DNA from: Mangrovimonas aestuarii
GTDB taxonomy: Bacteria > Bacteroidota > Bacteroidia > Flavobacteriales > Flavobacteriaceae
DNA length: 33,588 bases
NCBI RefSeq assembly: GCF_028767185.1
Contig: NZ_JARACK010000012.1
Span: forward strand, 28,382 to 61,969
Direction: 5' to 3'
Under the pieces are notes generated by a model, which worked only from the letters and a program-made list of their open reading frames with translations, ran no database searches and had not been told where the DNA came from. Of the stretch, positions 15,851 to 24,243 are shown piece after piece. Numbering within the stretch: the first letter of the stretch is position 1; each line of letters begins with the position of its first letter. The translations under genes were made by a program, and so were the position numbers.

Positions 15851-16222
15851 ATGAAATCGTTACTTACTCTACTTTTAGTTTTCCTTTTTTTAGGTTGTTA
15901 TAATTCTGAACGCAATTGTGAGGATTTTAAAACCGGGACATTTTATAGTGAAGTAACTATAGATGGAACTATCTACAAATCGGATTTTGTTCGAACAGAC
16001 AACATACAGGTAGAAACCTATAACAAAAAAACAGACTCGGCCCAAGTCCGTTGGATAAATGATTGCGAGGCTATTTTTAAAACTATCAACCCAAAGCGAA
16101 TGACCGATAAAAAAGACATTCACTTAAAAATTCTAACCACAACCGATTCATCCTATACTTTTGAGTATTCCTATGTTGGGGAAACTAAAAAGCAAAGAGG
16201 TGTTGCTTTTAAAAAGAAGTGA
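15851..16222 (+). CDS. Small conserved flavobacterial lipoprotein, function unknown
   Basis: A 123-aa protein whose signal MKSLLTLLLVFLFLGC gives a lipobox Cys16. The mature part NCEDFKTGTFYSEVTIDGT..VRWINDCEAIFKTINPKR...TTDSSYTFEYSYVGETKKQRG is a beta-rich single domain with two cysteines, probably a disulfide. I recognise this as a family common in Flavobacteriia. It is often mislabelled 'DNA topoisomerase IV' in databases; nothing in the sequence supports a topoisomerase role. It has its own promoter (15801-15832) and is convergent with the anchored protein at 16243. Confidence 0.78.
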   Translation: MKSLLTLLLVFLFLGCYNSERNCEDFKTGTFYSEVTIDGTIYKSDFVRTDNIQVETYNKKTDSAQVRWINDCEAIFKTINPKRMTDKKDIHLKILTTTDSSYTFEYSYVGETKKQRGVAFKKK

Positions 16223-16242
16223 TTATTTTTTGATGGTGTTAA

Positions 16243-16743
16243 TTATTCCAACGGATAAAGAAATGAATCAATAAGGTTAAACTTCAACACGCCTTCTTCA
16301 GTCATTTCGTATTTCACTAACATTTCACCCCAAAATACTCCATCACTAAAATCGGCTATAATCCATTTATGATTTAATAACTTAACGGAATTGATCATCA
16401 TTTTTCTTCCTTCACCAGCAGCGTAAGGTACCAATGGATGTTCTCCTTTTGGTTCGTTTAATTTGTATAGTTCATCTTTGATAAAAGGAATTAGCTTTAC
16501 AACATCGTAGCCATTTTGTTCAAAATAAGTTAGAGCGCCTTCATTACCTTCTATACCAAAATGTGATAAATCGAAAATTTTATCCTCAAGTGACGTGATA
16601 GAATCCTTATATGTATTGGTATGCTCTGTACATTCAGTTAAGCGTTTATCCATATCCTCGAAAACGTTTTTAGAATTCACATATTGGAAAACAACCAACA
16701 ATACTGCAAATATGAACAGGTACATAAAAATTCTACTCTTCAT
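16243..16743 (-). CDS. Membrane-anchored conserved protein, function unknown
   Basis: A 166-aa protein with an uncleaved N-terminal anchor (IFMYLFIFAVLLVVFQYV) and a short coiled-coil-like stretch (CTEHTNTYKDSITSLEDKIFDL). A globular domain follows, containing FEQNGYDVVKLIPFIKDELY, HPLVPYAAGEGRKMMINSVKLLNHKWIIADFSDGVFWGEMLVKYE. No catalytic motif is evident. It lies 13 nt after the MBL hydrolase gene on the same strand and is presumably co-transcribed with it. The domain most likely faces the periplasm. Confidence 0.72.
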   Translation of the reverse strand: MKSRIFMYLFIFAVLLVVFQYVNSKNVFEDMDKRLTECTEHTNTYKDSITSLEDKIFDLSHFGIEGNEGALTYFEQNGYDVVKLIPFIKDELYKLNEPKGEHPLVPYAAGEGRKMMINSVKLLNHKWIIADFSDGVFWGEMLVKYEMTEEGVLKFNLIDSFLYPLE

Positions 16744-16756
16744 CTAATTATGTCTT

Positions 16757-17518
16757 TTAAATTGTGATTTTAAGATTATCGAACGCCAAATGTACATTTT
16801 TTGGCAATTGTTTTTCCACTTCTTTGTGAAATCCCAGCATATGACTAATATGGGTAAGATATGCTATTTCTGGATTGACCTTATTTATAAAGTCTAGGGC
16901 TTCTTCTAAATTAAAATGTGATTGATGCGGTTTTATTCTTAACGCATTAATCACTAACACCTTCACGCCTTTCAATTTTTCAATTTCCTTTTTGGCAACC
17001 GTTTTCATATCGGTGAGATATGCAAACTTATCAAAGCGATAGCCAAATACCTGAAGTCCGTTGTGATCGCCATCAATAGGAATCACTTCCATCCCATCTA
17101 ATGTAAAAGGTTTGTTTTTAATAATGACTGGTTCAACATGAGGCGCTCCTGGGTATTTGTTTTCCTTTTGAAAAATATAGTCAAACCTAATAGACAAAGC
17201 ATTCATTACACGTTCATGGCCATATAAAGGAATATCTCCCTGACGAAAAAAAAACGGACGAATATCGTCTAGTCCAGCTGTATGATCTGCATGTTCGTGG
17301 GTGAAAATAACGCCATCCAATTTATGGCAATTGACATTTAACATCTGCTGACGGAAATCCGGTCCGCAGTCAATAACGTAAGTGTTATCATCCCATTCAA
17401 CAAGCACCGAAACCCTTAAACGCTTATCCCTAAAATCGTTACTTAAACACACAGGGTGATCACTCCCTATAACGGGGATTCCCTGCGATGTTCCAGTACC
17501 CAAAAACGTGACTTTCAA
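16757..17518 (-). CDS. MBL-fold metal-dependent hydrolase (PhnP-like)
   Basis: This 253-aa protein starts with MKVTFLGTGTSQGIPVIG, the signature of the PhnP-like branch of the metallo-beta-lactamase fold. The metal motif THEHADH follows (His74, His76, Asp78, His79), then GDHNGLQVFGYRF, the conserved Asp in AYLTDMK and the late histidines in YLTHISHMLGFH. PhnP hydrolyses cyclic ribose phosphates. No phn genes are nearby, so a general phosphodiesterase is all that can be claimed. Its promoter box lies head-to-head with that of the 483-aa protein gene. Confidence 0.88.
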   Translation of the reverse strand: MKVTFLGTGTSQGIPVIGSDHPVCLSNDFRDKRLRVSVLVEWDDNTYVIDCGPDFRQQMLNVNCHKLDGVIFTHEHADHTAGLDDIRPFFFRQGDIPLYGHERVMNALSIRFDYIFQKENKYPGAPHVEPVIIKNKPFTLDGMEVIPIDGDHNGLQVFGYRFDKFAYLTDMKTVAKKEIEKLKGVKVLVINALRIKPHQSHFNLEEALDFINKVNPEIAYLTHISHMLGFHKEVEKQLPKNVHLAFDNLKITI

Positions 17519-17546
17519 AAGTGTTAAGTTTGTACTAATTATGGGA

Positions 17547-17554
17547 CAAAAATA
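17547..17554 (-). promoter_or_regulatory. -7 box TATTTTTG of the MBL hydrolase gene
   Basis: Exact TAnnTTTG on the minus strand, 28 nt before ATG 17518; no -33 TTG. Confidence 0.5.
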
Positions 17555-17566
17555 AGGTTTTATTTT

Positions 17567-17595
17567 TTGTTTGACATGGTAAATTGATACCTTTG
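17567..17595 (+). promoter_or_regulatory. Promoter of the 483-aa protein gene (TTG-N18-TACCTTTG)
   Basis: -33 TTG 17567-17569 and -7 TACCTTTG 17588-17595, spacer 18, leader of about 22 nt to ATG 17624. Confidence 0.65.
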
Positions 17596-17623
17596 TACTA
17601 AAGATTCAATCACAGAAGATACG

Positions 17624-19075
17624 ATGGAAATTACTCTTAAAGGAGACAAGGAATTTGAAGATGTACCCTCATTAAAAACCAAGGCACTTCGCATCAACTT
17701 AAACGAGAATATTTACGGAACTTTTGCAGAAATTGGAGCCGGACAGGAGACTGTAAGACAGTTTTTTAGAGCTGGTGGAGCCTCTGGAACCATTGCCAAA
17801 ACCATGTCGGCTTACGACAAGGACTTTAGTGATGCCATCTATGGTATGGAAGAAGACGGTCGTTATGTAACGGAGGCCCGTTTACGCAAAATGCTTCAAC
17901 ATGAAATGGCCTTGATGGAAGAGCGTCTTACAAGAGACAAGCATCCTAACAAGCTTTTCTTTACTTATGCAAATACTGTGGCAACCATCGATTTTGCCAA
18001 GAAATACAAAGGACATGGCTGGGTTGGAATTAAATATCAATTAGAGCCAGATCAAGATTATAACGAAATCATCCTTCACCTTCGCTTTAAGGAAAATGAT
18101 GCCAGATTACAGCAGGAAACGTTGGGTATTTTAGGAACTAACCTAATTTACGGGGCTTTCTATAAATATAATCAGCCCAAAAAACTTTTAAGATATCTCT
18201 ATGACCATTTGGATAAAGACCAATTGGAAATAGATACCGTTAACTTCTCTGGACCTGCTTTTGAAGAAGTAGACAACCGATTAATGAGTTTGCAGCTTGT
18301 AAAGAACGGTATGACCGATGCGGTAATGTTCGATCCAGATGGAAACAATGTTCTTCCTGCGCGTGTACTTTATAAAAAGAACATACTTGCGCTTCGTGGT
18401 AGTTTTAGACCGGTAACCAAAGTAAATATGGACATGTTTCAGAAGTCTTATAACATGTTTATTAAGGAAAATAAGGTTGACGAAGAAAACACCAAGGTTA
18501 TTTTCGAAATTACTTTGTCTAATTTAAGAGCTGAAGGAGAGATTGATGAACAAGACTTCATGGACCGTGCTCGATTACTTTGTTCTTTAGGACAAACGGT
18601 GTTAATCTCTAACTTCAAGGAATACTACAAATTGGTTGAGTATTTTTCTCAATACACTAAAAGCCGTATGGGACTCGCTATGGGAGTTAATAATATGGTT
18701 GAGATATTCGATGAAAAATATTATCGCCATCTAAGTGGAGGTATTTTGGAGGCCTTTGGTAAGCTTTTCTTTAAGGATTTAAGAGTATATCTTTACCCTC
18801 TTCAAGATGATGATGGAGCACTCACCACTAGTGAAAACCTTAAAGTACATCCACGTATGAAAGAGCTTTACAAGTTCTTTAAATACAATGGTAAAGTTGT
18901 AGATATTTCTGATTACGATGCTGAAACACTGGGTATTTTCTCCCGTACTGTACTTAAAATGATTGCAGAGGGTGAAGAAGGTTGGGAAAACATGCTTCCT
19001 GGTGGTATTGCTAAATTAATTAAAGAAAAAAGTCTTTTTGGTTATGAGGCCGAAGAGATTTTTAGAGAGGATTAA
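17624..19075 (+). CDS. Large conserved cytoplasmic protein of unknown function
   Basis: A 483-aa soluble protein with no signal peptide, membrane segment or recognised catalytic motif. Strongly conserved-looking segments are ENIYGTFAEIGAGQETVRQFFRAGGASGTIAKTMSAYD split over residues ~29-66, DKHPNKLFFTYANTVATIDF, and later LALRGSFRPVTKVNMDM and RHLSGGILEAFGKLFFKDL. I recognise it as a Bacteroidota family that databases sometimes label nicotinate-nucleotide adenylyltransferase or 'TonB-dependent receptor'. Neither fits: the adenylyltransferase H/TxGH-type motif and any barrel or plug signal are absent. Single gene with its own promoter and a strong terminator. Confidence 0.8.
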   Translation: MEITLKGDKEFEDVPSLKTKALRINLNENIYGTFAEIGAGQETVRQFFRAGGASGTIAKTMSAYDKDFSDAIYGMEEDGRYVTEARLRKMLQHEMALMEERLTRDKHPNKLFFTYANTVATIDFAKKYKGHGWVGIKYQLEPDQDYNEIILHLRFKENDARLQQETLGILGTNLIYGAFYKYNQPKKLLRYLYDHLDKDQLEIDTVNFSGPAFEEVDNRLMSLQLVKNGMTDAVMFDPDGNNVLPARVLYKKNILALRGSFRPVTKVNMDMFQKSYNMFIKENKVDEENTKVIFEITLSNLRAEGEIDEQDFMDRARLLCSLGQTVLISNFKEYYKLVEYFSQYTKSRMGLAMGVNNMVEIFDEKYYRHLSGGILEAFGKLFFKDLRVYLYPLQDDDGALTTSENLKVHPRMKELYKFFKYNGKVVDISDYDAETLGIFSRTVLKMIAEGEEGWENMLPGGIAKLIKEKSLFGYEAEEIFRED

Positions 19076-19094
19076 TTCAATAATCAATTCATAC

Positions 19095-19128
19095 AAAAAA
19101 GCGACCTATAACATAGGTCGCTTTTTTT
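19095..19128. terminator. Bidirectional terminator between the 483-aa gene and bcp
   Basis: Stem GCGACCTAT / ATAGGTCGC (19101-19121), loop AAC, flanked by A6 and T7, so it works on both strands. It overlaps the stop codon of the convergent peroxiredoxin gene (19127-19129). Confidence 0.9.
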
Positions 19129-19582
19129 AGTTGTCTAGAATTTGTTCGGTATGAGTTTTGGTTTTAACCTTGGTGATTATTTCTCCTATTACCCCATTCT
19201 CGTCAATAATAAAAGTAGTTCGGTGAATACCATCATATTCCCTGCCCATAAATTTTTTAGGTCCCCAAACACCGAAAGCTTCTATAACAGTCTTATCAAC
19301 GTCTGCCAACAATTTATAAGATAGGTTATTTTTATTTTTAAAGTTTGTTTGCCGTTTAGCACTATCTGCACTGACACCTAATACATCGTATCCCTGAGCT
19401 TGAAAACGTTCGTAATTATCACTTAAGTTACATGCCTCTACTGTACATCCTGGTGTACTTGCTTTAGGGTAAAAAAACAGCACAAGCTTTTTTCCTTTAT
19501 AATCGTTTAAGGTCACTGTGTTTCCGTCTTGATCTAGTGCAGAAAAGTGAGGGGCCTTGTCTCCTACTTTTAAATTCGTCAT
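19127..19582 (-). CDS. bcp: Thioredoxin-dependent thiol peroxidase (Bcp/PrxQ peroxiredoxin)
   Basis: Reduces hydrogen peroxide and organic hydroperoxides with thioredoxin as donor, in the cytoplasm. The 151-aa length and the motif FFYPKASTPGCTVEACNLSD are diagnostic. Peroxidatic Cys46 lies in TPGC, with the resolving Cys51 five residues later, as in E. coli Bcp. GVSADSAKRQTNFKNKNNL and the C-terminal HRTTFIIDENG match the family. It is divergent from endonuclease III with overlapping promoters. The final residues lie over a shared terminator. Confidence 0.95.
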   Translation of the reverse strand: MTNLKVGDKAPHFSALDQDGNTVTLNDYKGKKLVLFFYPKASTPGCTVEACNLSDNYERFQAQGYDVLGVSADSAKRQTNFKNKNNLSYKLLADVDKTVIEAFGVWGPKKFMGREYDGIHRTTFIIDENGVIGEIITKVKTKTHTEQILDN

Positions 19583-19589
19583 ATTTTTT

Positions 19590-19597
19590 AATTTTGT
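19590..19597 (+). promoter_or_regulatory. -7 box TAATTTTG of the endonuclease III gene
   Basis: Exact TAnnTTTG 20 nt before ATG 19617. It excludes the longer frame starting at 19557, which would begin upstream of it and inside bcp. Confidence 0.55.
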
Positions 19598-19604
19598 AAA
19601 CTAC

Positions 19605-19612
19605 AAAAATAG
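19605..19612 (-). promoter_or_regulatory. -7 box TATTTTTG of bcp
   Basis: Exact TAnnTTTG on the minus strand 23 nt before ATG 19582, only 7 nt from the opposing box of endonuclease III. Confidence 0.55.
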
Positions 19613-19616
19613 GACA

Positions 19617-20279
19617 ATGACCAAACAAGAAAAAATTGAATTTGTAATACATACGCTTAAAGACCTTTACCCAGAAATACCTATACCTTTAGACCACAAA
19701 GATCCTTATACCCTATTAATAGCGGTACTCATGTCTGCACAGAGCACCGACGTAAGAGTAAACCAAATCACTCCTTTGTTATTTGAAAAGGCCGACAACC
19801 CTTACGACATGGCAAAGCTAAGTATTGATGAAATACGTGAAATTATTAAACCAGTTGGTCTATCCCCTATGAAAAGTAAAGGCATTCATGGGTTATCTGA
19901 AATACTGATAGAAAAACACAGTGGAAAAGTCCCAATGACATATGAAGAACTTGAGGCTTTGCCAGCCGTTGGCCATAAAACAGCTGCTGTTGTTTTATCA
20001 CAAGCCTTTGGAATTCCAGCCTTTCCTGTAGACACCCATATTCACAGATTAATGTACCGATGGAACTTGAGCAACGGTAAGAACGTAACACAAACAGAAA
20101 AAGATGCAAAGCGCTTATTCCCCAAAGAGCTCTGGAACGATTTACATCTACAAATTATTTGGTATGGAAGGGAATACTCTCCAGCTCGTGGGTGGGATCT
20201 TGAAAAGGATATAATCAGCAAGACCATTGGCCGAAAATCAGTTATTGATGACTATTATAAAAAACAGAAAAAGTCCTGA
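19617..20279 (+). CDS. nth: Endonuclease III-like DNA glycosylase/AP lyase lacking the iron-sulfur cluster
   Basis: Base-excision-repair glycosylase for oxidised pyrimidines with AP-lyase activity. From ATG 19617 the product has 220 residues. The helix-hairpin-helix is LPAVGHKTAAVVL with catalytic Lys121, followed by FPVDTHIHRLMYRW with catalytic Asp139, equal to Lys120/Asp138 of E. coli Nth. The C-terminal 4Fe-4S loop is replaced by WYGREYSPARGWDLEKDI, and the whole protein contains no cysteine. It is thus a cluster-free form, which I believe is usual in flavobacteria. The final codons lie in the stem of its own terminator. Confidence 0.92.
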   Translation: MTKQEKIEFVIHTLKDLYPEIPIPLDHKDPYTLLIAVLMSAQSTDVRVNQITPLLFEKADNPYDMAKLSIDEIREIIKPVGLSPMKSKGIHGLSEILIEKHSGKVPMTYEELEALPAVGHKTAAVVLSQAFGIPAFPVDTHIHRLMYRWNLSNGKNVTQTEKDAKRLFPKELWNDLHLQIIWYGREYSPARGWDLEKDIISKTIGRKSVIDDYYKKQKKS

Positions 20280-20303
20280 GAGAATCTCCACTCAGGACTT
20301 TTT
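20268..20303. terminator. Terminator between endonuclease III and the 48-aa gene
   Basis: A 13-bp perfect stem AAAAAGTCCTGAG / CTCAGGACTTTTT with a 10-nt loop and T/A runs on both sides, so probably bidirectional. The left arm includes the TGA stop of nth. Confidence 0.9.
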
Positions 20304-20307
20304 CCGT

Positions 20308-20454
20308 TTAGTTAAGAATTGTATCAAATTTAAGACCGCCACTATCTACTGTATGTAGGGCTTTAGAATAATCTAAAAGAAACTTGACAGTTTCCTTTTT
20401 AGGGGTCAAACCATTGTTAAGTTGTTTGGGGTCTTGAGAGTAAAGTTTAGCCAT
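20308..20454 (-). CDS. 48-aa conserved small protein, function unknown
   Basis: A short frame begins at ATG 20454: MAKLYSQDPKQLNNGLTPKK, continuing ETVKFLLDYSKALHTVDSGG and ending LKFDTILN. It is basic and soluble, with one predicted helix (ETVKFLLDYSKALHTV), and I recognise its type as a small flavobacterial conserved protein. It is 58 nt downstream of the ECF sigma factor on the same strand, so it may be co-transcribed with it, and it ends at a strong terminator. Codon use and the position between sigma factor and terminator support a real gene. No function can be assigned. Confidence 0.65.
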   Translation of the reverse strand: MAKLYSQDPKQLNNGLTPKKETVKFLLDYSKALHTVDSGGLKFDTILN

Positions 20455-20512
20455 TGAAAAAAATATTTATGGTTTTATACTCTCAGAACGTATTAAATCA
20501 CTAAATATTGTA

Positions 20513-21103
20513 TTAGTTGGTTAAAACTATATTATGCTTTTCAATAATCTTGCGCATATTTATCAAAGCATAGCGCATACGTCCTAAAGCCGTATTGATA
20601 CTCACTCCAGTTTTATCTGAAATTTCCTTAAAACTCATATCTTTATAAATACGCATAATTAATACTTCCTTTTGGTCTTCAGGAAGTTCATCAATCAGAC
20701 GTTTAACATCGTTTTCCACTTGATCTTTAATAATCTGTTTTTCAACATTAAGAGAACCATCGCTAATTACTGAAAAGATGTTAAAATCACCCGTATTATC
20801 AAACTTAGGCATACGGTTGCTTTTTCTAAAATAATCAATTACCAAATTATGGGAAATACGCATTACCCAAGGCAGGAACTTCCCCTCTTCATTGTAAGAT
20901 CCTCTTTTAAGGGTTTTAATAACTTTAATAAAAGTGTCTTGAAAAATATCCTCAGCCACATCGCGGTCGAAAACCTTTGAAAAAATAAAACTGTAAATTT
21001 TGTGTTTATGGCGTTCGATAAGTACTTCCAAAGCACTTTCGTTTCCTCTAATGTACTGAGATACCAGTGTAGCGTCGTTGATAAGTTCGTTTTGCATAAT
21101 CAT
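20513..21103 (-). CDS. RNA polymerase sigma factor, ECF (sigma-70 family)
   Basis: From ATG 21103 (MIMQNELIND) the product has 196 residues; ATG 21097 is an equally good alternative. Region 2 is ALEVLIERHKHKIYSFIFSK with DVAEDIFQDTFIKVIKTL and the promoter-melting segment LPWVMRISHNLVIDYFRKS. Region 4 is LPEDQKEVLIMRIYKDMSFKEI with the helix-turn-helix GVSINTALGRMRYALINMRK. No anti-sigma gene is adjacent, unlike most ECF systems. A longer frame from TTG 21124 is unlikely. It is expressed from a good promoter (21204-21235) with a leader of about 95 nt that can fold. Confidence 0.92.
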   Translation of the reverse strand: MIMQNELINDATLVSQYIRGNESALEVLIERHKHKIYSFIFSKVFDRDVAEDIFQDTFIKVIKTLKRGSYNEEGKFLPWVMRISHNLVIDYFRKSNRMPKFDNTGDFNIFSVISDGSLNVEKQIIKDQVENDVKRLIDELPEDQKEVLIMRIYKDMSFKEISDKTGVSINTALGRMRYALINMRKIIEKHNIVLTN

Positions 21104-21113
21104 TACTTTTAGT

Positions 21114-21134
21114 GCACAGAACAAAGTTCTCTGC
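21114..21134 (-). promoter_or_regulatory. Inverted repeat in the leader of the sigma factor gene
   Basis: GCA-n-AGAAC-TTT-GTTCT-n-TGC on the minus strand, 11 nt before ATG 21103: a possible leader hairpin or operator next to the start. Confidence 0.4.
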
Positions 21135-21203
21135 TTTGGGGTTATTTAATGTTCTAAAAAGTAATGTTACAGCTATAGGCTACAGTTTTTGTTGATATAT
21201 GAT

Positions 21204-21235
21204 CAAATATAACAACAAACCTATCAATAATGCAA
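21204..21235 (-). promoter_or_regulatory. Promoter of the sigma factor gene (TTG-N21-TATATTTG)
   Basis: -7 TATATTTG at 21204-21211 and -33 TTG at 21233-21235 on the minus strand, spacer 21. The rest of 21104-21456 holds the uvrA promoter and nothing else I can recognise. Confidence 0.65.
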
Positions 21236-21425
21236 ACTAATGATTAAATAATCGATAAATTAACATTTTGAAGTTTAAATATTATAACGGTTATCGGGTA
21301 TGAAAAATAGCATATCAGAAAGAACTTCAGCCATCTAGAGGCAATTTGAATAACTCATCCATATATTGTCTATTTGTTACTTCAGATTGAGAATAAGTTG
21401 ACTTAGAAACTTGTCTAGTATTATT

Positions 21426-21433
21426 ATCTTTGC
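21426..21433 (+). promoter_or_regulatory. -7 box TATCTTTG of uvrA
   Basis: Exact TAnnTTTG 24 nt before ATG 21457; the nearby TTG triplets are at poor spacing (12 and 25). Confidence 0.5.
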
Positions 21434-21456
21434 AAGATTACAGATAAACATAGTCT

Positions 21457-24243
21457 ATGAGTACTGCGATTTCCAACGTCAATCCAAAGGAAAACATCAT
21501 TATAAAAGGGGCCAAACTTCACAATCTTAAAAACATAGATGTAGTTATCCCAAGAAACAAACTTGTAGTGATTACTGGTCTTTCGGGTTCAGGGAAATCC
21601 AGTCTTGCTTTCGATACTTTATATGCTGAAGGGCAACGCCGTTATGTAGAAAGTTTATCAAGTTATGCCAGACAGTTCCTTGGCAGGTTGAATAAACCAA
21701 AGGTAGACTATATTAAGGGAATTGCTCCAGCTATTGCCATAGAACAAAAAGTAAATTCTACCAACCCAAGATCTACAGTTGGAACAACCACGGAGATATA
21801 CGATTATTTAAAACTGTTGTTTGCCAGAATAGGAAAAACCTATTCCCCAAAATCGGGAAAGCTGGTAAAAAAGGACACGGCTACAGATGTCGTGAACTAC
21901 GTAAAAACATTTAACGATAGGGAAAAATTGCTTCTACTCGCTCCTATTTATTTGGAAGCTGGGCGTGCATTTGAAGACAAATTAAAGGTATTGCAACAAC
22001 AGGGCTACGCCCGTATAAAGCTTAACGACACTGTCTTGCGTATTGAAGAAGCAGAAAGTTTCACCGATACCATCAAGAGTATTTATCTGGTTGTAGACCG
22101 AATAATTACCCTACACGAAGAAGATTTTTACAACCGATTAGCCGACGCTGTTGAAGCTGCCTTCTTCGAAGGTAAAGGTGAGTGTTATATAGAAACCTTA
22201 CACGACCATACCTTACACCATTTCAGCAACAAGTTTGAAGTGGATGGAATTAACTTTTTGGAGCCTAACATCCATTTGTTCAGTTTCAACAATCCCTATG
22301 GTGCCTGCCCTACTTGTGAGGGCTATGGCGATGTAATAGGCATTGACGAAGATTTGGTTATACCAAATACGGGATTATCGGTTTATGAAAATGCTATTTT
22401 CCCTTGGCGCGGAGAAAGCATGAGCTGGTACAGAGATCAACTAGTGAACAATTCGCATAAATTTGATTTTCCTATCCATAAGCCCTATTTTGAACTCAGT
22501 GAAGAACAAAAACAACTTGTCTGGAGCGGTAATCAATATTTTGAAGGCTTAAATGACTTTTTTGCCGAGCTTGAAGCCAAAGCCTATAAGATTCAAAATC
22601 GCGTGATGTTATCGAGATATAGAGGGAAAACACGTTGTAAGTCCTGTGGTGGTATGCGCTTACGACCAGAAGCAAACTACGTAAAGATTGGCAACGCTAC
22701 CATTACCGATTTGGTTGAAATGCCATTAAACGAATTGGTAGTTTACTTTGATGCTCTTGAACTTAACGAATATGAGGAAAAGATAGCCAATAGGCTTTTA
22801 AAGGAAATCAAGAACCGTCTTTCATTTCTGGAAAATGTTGGGCTTGATTACCTTACTTTAAACCGAAAATCGAATACACTGTCTGGAGGTGAAAGTCAAC
22901 GCATCAATTTAGCTACCTCGCTGGGAAGCAGTTTAGTTGGGTCTATGTACATATTAGACGAACCCAGTATTGGGCTTCACCCAAAGGATACAGAGCGTTT
23001 AATATCTGTTTTAAAATCGTTGCGCGACTTAGGCAACACGGTTATTGTAGTAGAACATGATGAAGATATTATGCAAGCTGCAGATGAAATTATTGATATA
23101 GGTCCAGAAGCAGGTTCCCTTGGAGGTGAAGTTGTAGCTACCGGAGATTACAATTCTATTCTACAAAGTGAATCACTAACGGCTAAATACCTTAACGAAT
23201 CCCTTAAAATAGAAGTTCCAGAAATACGTCGTGAATACAAATACCATATCGATGTTATTGGAGCACGTGAAAACAACTTAAAGAATATAGATGTTAGTTT
23301 TCCGCTGGGAGTACTAACTGTTGTAACAGGAGTTTCAGGTAGCGGTAAGAGTACTTTGGTAAAAAAGATTCTCTATCCTGCCCTTCAAAAAAAATTAACT
23401 GATTTTGGGGATAAACCCGGTCATTTCACCAAACTGGATGGCAAATTTAGTAATGTAAATAAAATTGAATTTGTAGACCAAAACCCTATCGGACGCTCAT
23501 CAAGATCAAATCCAGTTACTTATATAAAAGCTTATGATGACATTAGAAATCTATTTGCAAGTCAGAAACTTAGTAAAATAAGAAACTTTAAAGCTAAGCA
23601 TTTCTCATTTAATGTGGATGGTGGTCGCTGTGAGACCTGTAAAGGTGAAGGTGAAGTTACTATTGAAATGCAATTCATGGCCGATGTTCACCTAGAATGT
23701 GAAACTTGTAACGGCAAACGATTTAAAAAAGAAGTGCTGGAAGTAACCTTTAGCAACAAGAGCATTGATGACGTACTTAACATGACCATTGATGATGCCA
23801 TAGCATTTTTTGATGGTCATAAACAAGAGAAAATAAAGAACAAACTTCAGCCATTACAAGATGTAGGTTTAGGCTATGTTACCTTAGGTCAGAGTTCTTC
23901 TACCCTTTCCGGTGGGGAGGCGCAGCGAATTAAGCTAGCATCGTTTTTAGGAAAGGGACAGTCGTCTGAAAAAGCCCTTTTTATTTTTGATGAGCCTACC
24001 ACAGGACTTCATTTTCATGATATAAAGAAGCTTCTTAAGTCATTTAATGCCTTAATAGACAATGGTCATTCAATTATAGTTATTGAACACAATTTGGAGC
24101 TTATCAAGTGTGCCGACCATATTATTGATTTAGGACCTGAAGGAGGTAAACGCGGCGGACAATTGGTTGCTCAAGGTACTCCAGAAGAAATCATAAAGGA
24201 AAATAATTCACTTACAGCAGCATTTTTAAAGGATAAGATTTAG
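21457..24243 (+). CDS. uvrA: UvrABC excinuclease subunit A
   Basis: DNA-damage recognition ATPase of nucleotide excision repair; acts as a dimer with UvrB in the cytoplasm. The 928-aa length is close to the usual 940. It has two ABC ATPase halves: Walker A GLSGSGKS (41-48) and later GVSGSGKST, signatures LSGGESQRI and LSGGEAQRI, and D-loop regions [10 protein letters not shown] and [10 protein letters not shown]. Zinc-binding CxxC pairs are seen in [24 protein letters not shown] and CETCNGKRF. All catalytic motifs are intact. It is the last backbone gene before the tRNA attachment junction. Confidence 0.97.
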   Translation: MSTAISNVNPKENIIIKGAKLHNLKNIDVVIPRNKLVVITGLSGSGKSSLAFDTLYAEGQRRYVESLSSYARQFLGRLNKPKVDYIKGIAPAIAIEQKVNSTNPRSTVGTTTEIYDYLKLLFARIGKTYSPKSGKLVKKDTATDVVNYVKTFNDREKLLLLAPIYLEAGRAFEDKLKVLQQQGYARIKLNDTVLRIEEAESFTDTIKSIYLVVDRIITLHEEDFYNRLADAVEAAFFEGKGECYIETLHDHTLHHFSNKFEVDGINFLEPNIHLFSFNNPYGACPTCEGYGDVIGIDEDLVIPNTGLSVYENAIFPWRGESMSWYRDQLVNNSHKFDFPIHKPYFELSEEQKQLVWSGNQYFEGLNDFFAELEAKAYKIQNRVMLSRYRGKTRCKSCGGMRLRPEANYVKIGNATITDLVEMPLNELVVYFDALELNEYEEKIANRLLKEIKNRLSFLENVGLDYLTLNRKSNTLSGGESQRINLATSLGSSLVGSMYILDEPSIGLHPKDTERLISVLKSLRDLGNTVIVVEHDEDIMQAADEIIDIGPEAGSLGGEVVATGDYNSILQSESLTAKYLNESLKIEVPEIRREYKYHIDVIGARENNLKNIDVSFPLGVLTVVTGVSGSGKSTLVKKILYPALQKKLTDFGDKPGHFTKLDGKFSNVNKIEFVDQNPIGRSSRSNPVTYIKAYDDIRNLFASQKLSKIRNFKAKHFSFNVDGGRCETCKGEGEVTIEMQFMADVHLECETCNGKRFKKEVLEVTFSNKSIDDVLNMTIDDAIAFFDGHKQEKIKNKLQPLQDVGLGYVTLGQSSSTLSGGEAQRIKLASFLGKGQSSEKALFIFDEPTTGLHFHDIKKLLKSFNALIDNGHSIIVIEHNLELIKCADHIIDLGPEGGKRGGQLVAQGTPEEIIKENNSLTAAFLKDKI

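Noticed and set aside
19557-19616. N-terminal extension of endonuclease III
   Set aside because: It begins inside bcp and runs across both divergent promoters; the family starts near MTKQEKIEFV.
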